In this document: positions 1-6,217 of the stretch, one piece after another
Position numbering within the stretch: position 1 is the stretch's first letter
Layout: each line of letters begins with the position of its first letter
NCBI GenBank assembly: GCA_002395135.1
Contig: DGWC01000008.1
Coordinates: 1 to 15,775, forward strand
Direction of reading: 5' to 3'
Origin: Prevotella sp. UBA4268
Lineage (GTDB): Bacteria; Bacteroidota; Bacteroidia; Bacteroidales; Bacteroidaceae
DNA length: 15,775 nt
The notes under the pieces: model-generated
The model's input: only the letters and a program-made list of their open reading frames with translations
The model's database searches: none
What the model was told of the DNA's origin: nothing
Program-made: the position numbers and the translations under genes

Positions 1-151
1 TCTTCACCAAATGACGCTTTCCGCACCTCGGACACACTTTTTCTCGCTCTTTTGCTTGGATATGCAAGATAATTGTATTACCTTTGTATTCCTCACGGGT
101 ACATTCATGGGCGTATAGACCCCAGGCATGATATAGAAAACTGCTGTTCAT
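1..151 (-). CDS. ISL3-type transposase, N-terminal fragment (runs off the left edge)
   Basis: The - strand reads an open frame from an ATG at 151 to the window edge, about 50 codons. It begins MNSSFLYHAWGLYAHEC and ends in a zinc-ribbon half, CPRCGKRHLVK. A short hydrophobic and polar lead followed by CPxCGxxH is the usual start of ISL3-family transposases, which place a zinc ribbon before the helix-turn-helix and the DDE catalytic domain. The catalytic part lies outside the window, so completeness cannot be judged. The gene points away from a row of damaged genes and directly abuts a gene remnant that lacks its 5' part, so the element's end probably lies between 152 and about 233. I could not identify a terminal inverted repeat there. 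The family call rests on the zinc ribbon and overall style. Confidence 0.7.
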   Translation of the reverse strand, partial: MNSSFLYHAWGLYAHECTREEYKGNTIILHIQAKEREKVCPRCGKRHLVK

Positions 152-176
152 ACTTGTACATTTGTTTGTGGTTATT

Positions 177-184
177 CAAATATA
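177..184 (-). promoter_or_regulatory. Possible -7 element for the transposase gene
   Basis: The - strand reads TATATTTG, matching the Bacteroidota -7 consensus TAnnTTTG, about 25 bases upstream of the transposase ATG. No good TTTG -33 box is seen at the usual distance, so this is weak. Confidence 0.3.
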
Positions 185-233
185 CAAAATGTTCAGCGGT
201 TTTCTTCATTATCTTATCATTATATCACTCGAA

Positions 234-476
234 ATGTCGGATGAACCTTATTTCAGAAGTGTAATAGCCTTCGGAAGAATTCACATCATTGAGGATGACA
301 CCGAGAAGTTGGAAACAGCCCGAATGCTAGGAAACAGGTATAATCCTAATCAGGAGGAAGCCCTTCAAAAGGAACTGGAGAAAGGTTTGTCACGAATGTT
401 GATGATTCGCTTTGATATAGAGCATCTTACGGGAAAAGAGGCTATAGAGTTAGTGAAAAAGCATCAAATAAAATAG
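234..476 (+). pseudogene. 3' remnant of a Nim-like PNPOx-family flavoprotein gene
   Basis: From about 234 the frame reads a family-like C-terminal half: DEPYFRSVIAFGRIHIIEDD, then EKLETARMLGNRYNP, a helical stretch, and the ending IEHLTGKEAIELVKKHQIK. This is the second half of the pyridoxamine-5'-phosphate-oxidase-like fold seen in NimA-type FMN proteins, some of which reduce 5-nitroimidazole drugs. Those proteins are usually about 150-180 residues. Here the N-terminal half, with the first beta strands and the catalytic region, is missing, and only about 80 residues remain. The frame stays open upstream to 162, but that stretch does not resemble the family and probably belongs to the insertion element or its junction. 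The inference is that the adjacent ISL3-type element interrupted or deleted the 5' part. A functional product is unlikely. Confidence 0.72.
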
Positions 477-556
477 ATAAATTCAGCAGGAACAGACTGA
501 GAGGTAGAACGAGATGAATGATTTCATAAATAGAATGGTTTATAATCTATCAATAT

Positions 557-1366
557 ATGTGCATAAATAACAACTATATCACCATGCTGGGAACAGGCAA
601 TGCCTTGGCCACCCGATGCTACAATACTTGCTTCACCCTTCATGGCTAAGAAGGCGTGCTGCTTGTTGACGCAGGAGGTGGCAATGGTATCCTTACCCAA
701 CTCGAAAAGGCTGGAATTCGTCGTGAGGAGATCAGCGACCTCTTCGTCACCCATGCTCATACAGACCATCTGCTGGGCTGCATCTGGATCATGCGGATGG
801 CACTCCAGTTCCGATATCCTCTCCGTGTGTGGAGCCACAAGAAGGTGCTCGACTTGTTAACCGACATCTGCCGCCAGATTCTTCCTCAAAAAGAAGCGGA
901 TGGTATTGGAAATCTTGTTGCTATGCACTGCTTGGAAGATGGTGACAAATTCGAGGCAGGAGGCTTCCCGCTGCAATGTTTCGACATCCATTCCATGAAA
1001 GAGCGTCAGTTCGGATTTACAGCCCAGTTGTCAGACGGTAGGCGTCTGTGCTGTCTGGGCGACGAGCCGTTCAGTCCTCAGTGCCGTCAATATGCCGAAG
1101 GTGCCGACTGGCTAATGAGCGAAGCCTTTTGCCTGTTTGAAGATCGTGACCGCTTCCAACCCTATGAGAAACATCATAGCACGGTGCTCGATGCCGCACG
1201 TTTGGCAGAGGAACTGGCAGTCAAGAATCTTATCCTCTATCATACAGAAGACCGAACCCTCGACACTCGCCGCGAGCGATATACGATAGAGGCCAAGACG
1301 GCATTCAGCGGTCAGGTCTTTGTGCCTGACGATTTGGAAAGCATAATGTTGAAAGATAAAAAATGA
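557..1366 (+). pseudogene. MBL-fold metallohydrolase (RNase Z-like) with an in-frame stop at codon 31
   Basis: Read from the ATG at 557, the frame gives ITMLGTGNALATRCYNTCF, a stop codon TAA at 647-649, then VLLVDAGGGNGIL and the metal-binding motif HAHTDH (H66, H68, D70, H71). A later histidine sits in LILYHTEDRT near the C-terminus. Without the stop the protein would have 269 residues, normal for small RNase Z-like metallo-beta-lactamase-fold hydrolases. The stop falls between the first strand (LGTGNA) and the second (LLVDAG). A CAA-to-TAA change would explain it. Translation could restart at GTG 656, giving 236 residues, but that product lacks the first strand of the fold and would probably be inactive. 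The end overlaps the next gene by ATGA, so this was once translationally coupled to the SMR gene. The substrate is unknown. Confidence 0.78.
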
Positions 1367-1611
1367 ATTGGATTATATTGATTGTAGCAGGACTTTGTGA
1401 AGTGGGCTTCACGTATAGTCTTGGTCGGGCAAAGGGAGTCACAGGCACGGAATGGTGGACTTGGATTTCTGCATTTGCTGTTCTGTATGTACTTAGTGCC
1501 GTGTTCCTTGCCAAAGCCACACAGACAATTCCTTTAGGTACGGCATATCCCGTATGGACAGGAATTGGTGCAGTACTCGTTGGAATAATCATATTCCGTG
1601 AACCAGCATGA
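1363..1611 (+). pseudogene. SMR-family transporter remnant (helix 4 missing, 3-residue internal deletion)
   Basis: The 82-codon frame starts MNWIILIVAGLCEVGFTYSL and carries the conserved early glutamate (E13) of small multidrug resistance proteins, then GTAYPVWTGIGA. Beside the intact relative at 2949-3272 it matches along its length, but reads GIGAVLVG where the intact gene reads GIGAVGAVLVG, a loss of three residues. It stops right after REPA, where the relative continues with the fourth transmembrane helix (FWRLFFLTTLIASIIGL). SMR proteins are about 105-110 residues and need all four helices to form the dimer, so this copy is almost certainly dead. The 9-base loss fits slippage between two GGTGCAGT-like direct repeats. 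The gene overlaps the hydrolase upstream and the acetyltransferase remnant downstream by ATGA. DNA divergence from the intact copy is visible, so this is not a recent duplicate. Confidence 0.83.
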
Positions 1612-1874
1612 AAGGGATTTCCATCGGTCGCGTCATCACCACCGAACGAGGCAAGGGCTACGGAAAACAAATCATGCTTCATGCCATCGATGCGGCCATC
1701 GGGCATTTCAATGCAAAGCGCATCGACATTGAGGCACAGGAGTATGCCAAAGGATTCTATGAAAGCGTTGGATTCACGCAATCATCCGACCCTTTCATGC
1801 TTGACGGCATCCCCCACATCAGAATGACTTGGACAATAACGACGAGCGCAAATGGCGGGAAGGACATGCTTTGA
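1608..1874 (+). pseudogene. 3' half of an ElaA-like GNAT acetyltransferase
   Basis: The frame reads ISIGRVITTERGKGYGKQIM, the acetyl-CoA pyrophosphate-binding loop of GNAT enzymes, then IDIEAQEYAKGFYESVGF and DGIPHIRM. The order IGRV, R/GxGxG, AQ, FYxSxGF, DGIPHI matches the C-terminal half of ElaA-type N-acetyltransferases (about 150 residues). The first half, with strands 1-3, is absent, and the sequence begins exactly where the SMR remnant ends. A deletion therefore probably removed the end of one gene and the start of the other. After RMT the frame turns uncharacteristic. The neighbouring frame reads LDNNDERKWREGHALKEIKL and stops at 1890-1892, which suggests a further one-base loss near 1826-1831. 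The frameshift is inferred; the N-terminal truncation is seen directly. Confidence 0.73.
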
Positions 1875-1910
1875 AAGAGATAAAACTATAAATCCGATTT
1901 AGTGAAGAAT

Positions 1911-2042
1911 ATGAACATAGAAGAAAAGGTGATGAAGTAGTTAGGATTGATTTGTTTGGTAATATTGACCTTTGCCCTTTTGGGTATTTCCTTTGTACCG
2001 ACATTGTTCCTCAAACATGGTGACAGGTTGGCCTGCAATTGA
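1911..2042 (+). pseudogene. Membrane protein start, interrupted by a stop at codon 10
   Basis: ATG 1911 opens MNIEEKVMK, followed by TAG at 1938-1940. The same frame then continues with a convincing transmembrane segment, LGLICLVILTFALLGISF, and ends at TGA 2040-2042. Changing TAG to CAG would restore one 43-residue reading frame. The next frame (2039-2533) is also a membrane protein and lacks an ATG at its beginning, so both may be parts of one three-helix protein broken by a nonsense change and a one-base shift near 2036-2042. The alternative is two small overlapping genes. The family is not recognised. Confidence 0.4.
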
Positions 2043-2533
2043 GCAATTGGACTTTAATCATTGCCTCGCTGTTTATAACTTTCATTGCTGTTCTGTTGAC
2101 AATCCGTTATACTAAAGGAAAACATGGTCTGTGGAAAATAACGACTTGGTCAGGTTGTGTTATATTGGCAATAACATGTTTAATTAACTTTTATATTGCA
2201 ATGGTTTTGCGTGACGAAAAAATATGGAGTAGCAAAGATTATATCGTATATTCAGAATATGACGGCCCTATCGAACCCCATAAGTTTGTCCTATATAAAA
2301 GAGACGGTCTAATCGACAGGCGTATGTATAGTCTGGGGAACATAGGTTTTGGTGAAGTAAAAAAAGCCAATTATTCTATGTACGACAATTTAGACCTAAT
2401 AAAAGAAGACATTGATGCGGTGGAATTTGAAAGTGAAAGCGTCTTTCATCGTACTGTCTTTTATAGATTGCGAGATGGATATAAGTTTGAACAAGAAGAG
2501 AACGATTCACTTTTGGATGTTATAAAGCATTAG
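2039..2533 (+). CDS. Hypothetical membrane protein, probably the 3' part of a broken gene
   Basis: The frame encodes up to 164 residues from a TTG. Two hydrophobic helices lie at about residues 3-23 (WTLIIASLFITFIAVLLTI) and 36-57 (GCVILAITCLINFYIAMVL). A charged soluble tail of about 105 residues follows, rich in aromatic and acidic residues. No catalytic motif or known family is recognised. There is no ATG near the start, and the first internal ATG falls inside helix 2. This fits the view that the frame continues the 1911 gene through a frameshift. The DNA is visibly more AT-rich than the methionine genes to the right, which hints at a different origin. If translated alone it would be an inner-membrane protein with a soluble C-terminal domain. 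The function is unknown. Confidence 0.5.
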   Translation: MSNWTLIIASLFITFIAVLLTIRYTKGKHGLWKITTWSGCVILAITCLINFYIAMVLRDEKIWSSKDYIVYSEYDGPIEPHKFVLYKRDGLIDRRMYSLGNIGFGEVKKANYSMYDNLDLIKEDIDAVEFESESVFHRTVFYRLRDGYKFEQEENDSLLDVIKH

Positions 2534-2597
2534 CAAGTTTCAAGTTTTTATCTTTTTTTGCAGAATAAAGAAACAGATAAATCGGAATTTATCAGAT

Positions 2598-2960
2598 ATG
2601 TACAACAAAAAGATACCTGTGGACATCAACTGTGGATTCCGCATCGCCATCGAAGTAATGGGTGGCAAGTGGAAACCCTATATCATTTATGAACTGCTGA
2701 ACGGTCCGAAGCGTCCGAGTGAACTGCAACGCCGATTGCCTGAAGCCAGTGAGCGCGTGCTGGCCCAGCAACTGAAGGAACTGGTGGAATACAGAGTCGT
2801 TGCGAAGCAGATCATTGATCCTGTCTGCAAGCATTCTGAGTATAGCCTTACAGACCTTGGCCGCACCCTCATTCCCATCATTGAGCAATAGCGCAACTGG
2901 GGCGACGACTTCCGTTCCCGAATGGTGGAAATCCAGAAGGGAAAGAAGTCAGGATATTGA
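2598..2960 (+). pseudogene. HxlR-family winged-helix regulator with a premature TAG at codon 98
   Basis: The product begins MYNKKIPVDINCGFRIAIEV and has the HxlR signature: an N-terminal cysteine (C12), GGKWKPYIIYEL, the recognition-helix region RPSELQRRLPEASERVLAQQ, and EYSLTDLGRTLIPII. The frame hits TAG at 2889-2891, after 97 residues. Beyond it the frame reads RNWGDDFRSRMVEIQKGKK and stops at 2958-2960, giving 120 residues, the normal family length. The missing part is the C-terminal dimerisation helix, so the 97-residue product may fold poorly. HxlR proteins often sense electrophiles or disulfide stress through the N-terminal cysteine. The restored end would overlap the convergent SMR gene by 12 bases. 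A sequencing or assembly error cannot be excluded from the sequence alone. Confidence 0.78.
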
Positions 2961-3272
2961 TTTGAGGCCGATAATGGATGCAATCAGAGTGGTGAGGAAG
3001 AACAGCCGCCAAAAGGTGGCTGGCTCCTTGAAGATGAAAATACCAACGAGCACGGCACCGACAGCCCCGATGCCTGTCCATACGGGATAGGCCGTACCTA
3101 TTGGCAGTGTCTGCGTAGCCTTGGCGAGCAAGATGGCACTCAACACATAGAATGTGGCGAATCCGATGATCCAAGTCCACCACTCTGTGCCACTAATTCC
3201 CTTGGCACGTCCGAGACAATAGGTGAATGCCACCTCGCAAAGTCCCGCAAATATCAAGACAATCCAGTTCAT
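2949..3272 (-). CDS. SMR-family transporter (Gdx/SugE-like), complete
   Basis: This 107-residue protein has four hydrophobic helices, the usual SMR length. It starts MNWIVLIFAGLCEVAFTY with the membrane-embedded glutamate at E13, which in this family binds protons and cationic substrate in turn. GTAYPVWTGIGAVGAVLVGI forms helix 3, and WRLFFLTTLIASIIGLK forms helix 4. The GTAYxVWTGIGAVGA pattern is closer to the SugE/Gdx branch (guanidinium or quaternary-amine export) than to EmrE, but the substrate is not certain. It should act as an antiparallel dimer in the inner membrane. The ATG lies 27 bases after the stop of the UGSC-type gene on the same strand, so the two are probably co-transcribed. 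Its 3' end overlaps the extended frame of the convergent HxlR gene. Confidence 0.88.
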   Translation of the reverse strand: MNWIVLIFAGLCEVAFTYCLGRAKGISGTEWWTWIIGFATFYVLSAILLAKATQTLPIGTAYPVWTGIGAVGAVLVGIFIFKEPATFWRLFFLTTLIASIIGLKSIS

Positions 3273-3299
3273 AATCTTTATTCTCTTTGTTTTCTTGCT

Positions 3300-5261
3300 C
3301 TATTTCCTGTTCTTTTTTTGTTTGGCAGATGCGTCGCCATTGGGTGTCGGTGTAAGGTACATGTCCTTCAGGCTGGGATAGCCTTTTTCCGCCATCAGCG
3401 AATCCCACGTGGCAGGCAGTTCTATCGTTACGGTGGAAAAGCCGCCGCCAGGCATGGTTTGCACCTTGTTGCGCGAGGCATCGCCGGTGATGAGGAAGGC
3501 CGTGGAGCCTTTTTCCATCGTTGGGATGGTGGTCATGGACGGGGCATCGGTGTCATACCATATGGGAGTTCGAGTTTCCTTGCCGCCTTCGGTCCTGATG
3601 GTGTGGCTCAGATATTGGTTGAATGAATGTTGCCCGCCGTCCTTACGTCCTCCAGCATTGGCATAGTAGTTGGCGAAGGCACGCTCGTAGGCAGACCGTC
3701 GTGAGTTCTCTATCAGCGCATCTTCCAGGCTGCCGATGGTGGAATAGCCGTCTTTCAGAATGTTGGCCACGGGTTCGGTCATGAGCACCACGCGGTTGGT
3801 GAACTGCTTGCCGCTGCCCAGTGCAAACTGGCAACGCTCAGAGATGTCCCATGCCATGAGTTGCATTACGCGCTCAGCATCGATGGTCGACGGGGCTATG
3901 TTGTTGCCCCACATCAGCGCTGATGAGAGGGTGATGCTGTTGTCGTTGATGTCCAGTCCCTGCTGCTCGCCCCACGTTTGCCAGCCCACGCGGCGGCAGG
4001 CCTCTTCGTCTTCCACCAGGCACCACGGCTGCAGATAGCCGAAAGTGCCCATGCGGTTCTGTCCCACATAGTATCCAGCGAGGTTCATCAGCGCCAATGA
4101 CAAGAAACGACTCAATGCCGTGTTGGCTTGCGCATTGATTTCGCCCTGCCCGCTGCTGATGCCCAACTGTCGCGTCACGGGACCGTTCAGCCATGCGTAG
4201 GGAACCCATGCGTGGGTGCTGCCCAATGTCCTGCGGAAGTTTCCGCCGCCCATGGCCTTCGTCATGGCAATGAGGATGGGCATATACTCAGGCTTGCACC
4301 CCGCCATGCAGGCATTGACGGCAACGTGCCAGGTGGTGGTGGCGCGGAAAGCCTGCGGCAGCACGGCGATGACTTCGTCCCAGGCGAGATCGGTGTATTT
4401 GAGATATTCCAGCACTTTCTCGTAGGTGGGCGGACAGAACGGTGCGCCGTCGCTCCAGCCCATGGCCGTGAAGTGGGCATGGATTTCGTCGAGTGTCCCA
4501 TGGAACACATCGTCGGCAATGCCCTGGGTGCTCTCTGTGGTGGTATATTCGTCTTGGGTGATGGGCGTGGTGAGGGCGGTTACAATCTGCGGCCACGTCA
4601 CTTCGCGGGTGTTCTGTATGAGTTGTTGTTCGCTATGCGAGGCAAAGGCTCCGGGATAGACGGCCACTCTCAGCGCAGGAATGCCGTTGTTGCGGGCGGT
4701 ATAGCGGGCCTCCTCGTCGAAGCCGGGTGCCGTGACGATGACCGAAGGGATGCCCAGTTTCTCTGCCACGATGCACGAGCCCGTCTCTTTGGGTGTGCAA
4801 ATGCCGCAGCCACCGTTGCCGGCGATGACTGCATCCACCTTCAAATCGATGAGCCGCTGACGGAACAACTCCGTACTCCGTCGCGTGATGCCTGGAGCAG
4901 GATACGGCCCGGCGATGGGCAGTTCGTCATACATGATGACCTTGGCCGTGGGATAGTGCTCTTTGATGAGTTGCTTCAGTTCGGGGTGTGAGATGTTATA
5001 CATGAAGTCCTCGCCCACGATGGCGATGGTCTTGCCTTCGAGCGTTGTCAGGCGCGGAGCCATCTGGATGGGTTTTACCGTTGAGAATCCTACGGGGCTC
5101 ACCACATTGTATTTCACTGCGCCTGAAGCATCGGGAGCGCAGGACTCATCACACTGTATTCGGTTGCTGATGCCTTTCATGCCGTTGCCCGTCAGTCCTT
5201 GGGCGTTCATGGCAAAAGGCAACGAGGACAGGGCTATCAATAAGAACAGATGTTTCATCAT
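3300..5261 (-). CDS. Exported UGSC-type (Cys form) two-domain protein
   Basis: The 653-residue protein starts with a Sec signal peptide, MMKHLFLLIALSSLPFAMNA, probably cut near residue 20, so it should act outside the cytoplasm. Residues about 68-240 look like the UGSC domain: PRLTTLEGKTIAIVGEDF, then AVIAGNGGCGICT with C152-G-I-C155, then KLGIPSVIVTAPGF. In UGSC proteins this spot holds selenocysteine-Gly-Ser-Cys. Here it is encoded as TGC, so it is a plain cysteine pair resembling a thiol redox site. Residues about 265-640 form the large partner domain: MGWSDGAPFCPPTYEKVLEY, EVIAVLPQAF, AVNACMAGCKPEYMP and NGPVTRQLGISSGQGEINA. Both halves match, from memory, the family listed as UGSC (seleno)protein; the reaction is unknown to me. 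The SMR gene follows 27 bases downstream. A second ATG at 5258 is an equal start candidate. No clear promoter was found upstream. Confidence 0.8.
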   Translation of the reverse strand: MMKHLFLLIALSSLPFAMNAQGLTGNGMKGISNRIQCDESCAPDASGAVKYNVVSPVGFSTVKPIQMAPRLTTLEGKTIAIVGEDFMYNISHPELKQLIKEHYPTAKVIMYDELPIAGPYPAPGITRRSTELFRQRLIDLKVDAVIAGNGGCGICTPKETGSCIVAEKLGIPSVIVTAPGFDEEARYTARNNGIPALRVAVYPGAFASHSEQQLIQNTREVTWPQIVTALTTPITQDEYTTTESTQGIADDVFHGTLDEIHAHFTAMGWSDGAPFCPPTYEKVLEYLKYTDLAWDEVIAVLPQAFRATTTWHVAVNACMAGCKPEYMPILIAMTKAMGGGNFRRTLGSTHAWVPYAWLNGPVTRQLGISSGQGEINAQANTALSRFLSLALMNLAGYYVGQNRMGTFGYLQPWCLVEDEEACRRVGWQTWGEQQGLDINDNSITLSSALMWGNNIAPSTIDAERVMQLMAWDISERCQFALGSGKQFTNRVVLMTEPVANILKDGYSTIGSLEDALIENSRRSAYERAFANYYANAGGRKDGGQHSFNQYLSHTIRTEGGKETRTPIWYDTDAPSMTTIPTMEKGSTAFLITGDASRNKVQTMPGGGFSTVTIELPATWDSLMAEKGYPSLKDMYLTPTPNGDASAKQKKNRK

Positions 5262-5332
5262 TGTGTCATTGTTTTGGTGTTATTATCTGTTTATATGACG
5301 TGAAAACTGGCGAAAAGTAAAATAACAATTGC

Positions 5333-5359
5333 GTGCACGGCGGTATCAGTACCGTGCAC
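5333..5359. repeat. Inverted repeat between the UGSC-type and SDR genes
   Basis: GTGCACGG (5333-5340) and CCGTGCAC (5352-5359) form a perfect 8-bp stem around an 11-base loop. It lies upstream of the UGSC-type gene and downstream of the SDR gene. It could be an operator or part of a transcript end. No T-run follows on either strand. Confidence 0.5.
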
Positions 5360-5370
5360 AAACGACAGAG

Positions 5371-5395
5371 GCGGACGAAAACCTGTTTCATCCGC
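5371..5395 (-). terminator. Hairpin downstream of the SDR gene
   Basis: GCGGA-c-GAAA and TTTC-a-TCCGC pair around a 5-base loop (one mismatch in the stem), starting about 31 bases past the SDR stop codon. It is a plausible end of the SDR transcript, but it lacks a clear T-tract, so the call is tentative. Confidence 0.4.
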
Positions 5396-5426
5396 TCAAT
5401 GCCATAGGGTTTAAAGTAATGAAGTG

Positions 5427-6137
5427 TCAGTCTTCTTTCACAATGGGGTAGAGTTCTATGAATTCGCCTTGGTGGCACAGACCGTCGTTGACCAATTCGG
5501 CAAACTTCTTTCCCACGGTATCGATGTCATGGAAACCGGGTAGCGACATGTTGCCGTTCAGGTCGGTGGTCGTGGGGCCTGGGTGAACAGAGTAGGTCTC
5601 AACTGGCGTGCCGCTTTGCTCGAATTCGATGGCCATCACGCCTGTCATCGCATTCTGTGCGGCCTTGCTGGCAACGTATGCCAGTGGATGCCAGAAGGGA
5701 CTGACCTCTGAGGGCACGGTAATGTTGATGATGCGGCCGCCGTTCTTTGCCAGCAGTGGCAGCAGCGCCTTGGTGAGGGCAAAGGTTCCGATGAAGTTCA
5801 CGTCGAGTGTCTCGCGGAGGGTGCTGATTTCGGTGTGTTCGCTGTCAACGCTCATGTCGCCGGGGATTCCTGCATTGTTTACAAGCAGCGACAGTCCGGG
5901 ATGGTTCCTGGCAATCTCGTGGGCGGTCGTTTCGATGGTGCCGAGGTCCTTGAGTTCGATGTTCACCCATCCTCTTACATCAACGCTTTGAGCCTTTAGC
6001 CCGGCAATGGCCTTCTCTGCACGCTGTTCGTTGCGCGCACCTACAATCACCTTCCACCCGCTGAGGCCGAGATGCTTGGCGATGCCGTAGCCGATGCCCT
6101 TGTTGGCACCAGTCACTAAAACTATGCTTTCTTTCAT
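5427..6137 (-). CDS. SDR-family NAD(P)-dependent oxidoreductase
   Basis: This 236-residue classical short-chain dehydrogenase/reductase has the Rossmann motif TGANKGIG at residues 9-16, VNNAG at 86-90, and the catalytic YVASK (Y154, K158). R35 after the second strand (VGARN) suggests a preference for NADPH. The catalytic serine usually sits 13 residues before the tyrosine; here that position is V141 in the stretch NITVPSEVS. S143 or S146 may take over, or the active site differs. The family resemblance is to carbonyl-reductase-like enzymes that reduce small carbonyl compounds. The substrate is unknown. It has its own -7 element at 6199-6206 and a leader hairpin, so it is probably transcribed apart from metY. 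The start MKESIVLVTG places the glycine motif at the normal distance from the N-terminus. Confidence 0.9.
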   Translation of the reverse strand: MKESIVLVTGANKGIGYGIAKHLGLSGWKVIVGARNEQRAEKAIAGLKAQSVDVRGWVNIELKDLGTIETTAHEIARNHPGLSLLVNNAGIPGDMSVDSEHTEISTLRETLDVNFIGTFALTKALLPLLAKNGGRIINITVPSEVSPFWHPLAYVASKAAQNAMTGVMAIEFEQSGTPVETYSVHPGPTTTDLNGNMSLPGFHDIDTVGKKFAELVNDGLCHQGEFIELYPIVKED

Positions 6138-6156
6138 ATCTTCGTTTCTTTTTTAA

Positions 6157-6188
6157 AGGGAGTGCCGACGAGGATGTCCGCACTCCCT
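6157..6188 (-). promoter_or_regulatory. Leader hairpin of the SDR gene
   Basis: AGGGAGTGC (6157-6165) and GCACTCCCT (6180-6188) pair perfectly over 9 bp. After a C/C mismatch, GAC and GTC add 3 bp. The hairpin lies between the predicted SDR transcription start (about 6194) and the SDR ATG at 6137, so it would be in the mRNA leader. It could also end metY read-through transcripts, although only a short TTT follows on the - strand. Confidence 0.55.
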
Positions 6189-6198
6189 GAGTCAGGTG

Positions 6199-6206
6199 CA
6201 AAGATA
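6199..6206 (-). promoter_or_regulatory. -7 element for the SDR gene
   Basis: The - strand reads TATCTTTG, a perfect TAnnTTTG, 12 bases after the metY stop and about 61 bases before the SDR ATG. The -33 box is poor (TTG about 22 bases further upstream, inside the end of metY). Confidence 0.5.
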
Positions 6207-6217
6207 CACATTAAAGT

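Noticed and set aside
557..2960. Stop-codon reassignment (TAA and TAG read as glutamine), since three internal stops could each come from a Gln codon
   Set aside because: The larger conserved genes in the same window show no internal TAA or TAG, and several end with TAA or TAG at normal family lengths (metY, lrp, the UGSC-type gene). The internal stops are confined to a stretch that also has truncations and deletions.
4806..4808. Selenocysteine at the UGSC motif
   Set aside because: The codon is TGC, an ordinary cysteine, so no recoding element is needed.
4128..4991. A 287-codon + strand frame inside the UGSC-type gene
   Set aside because: It is antisense to a well-supported gene, has no family resemblance, and arises from the codon pattern of the - strand.
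5266..5478. A 70-codon - strand frame between the SDR and UGSC-type genes
   Set aside because: It overlaps the SDR end and two hairpins and shows no protein-like pattern.
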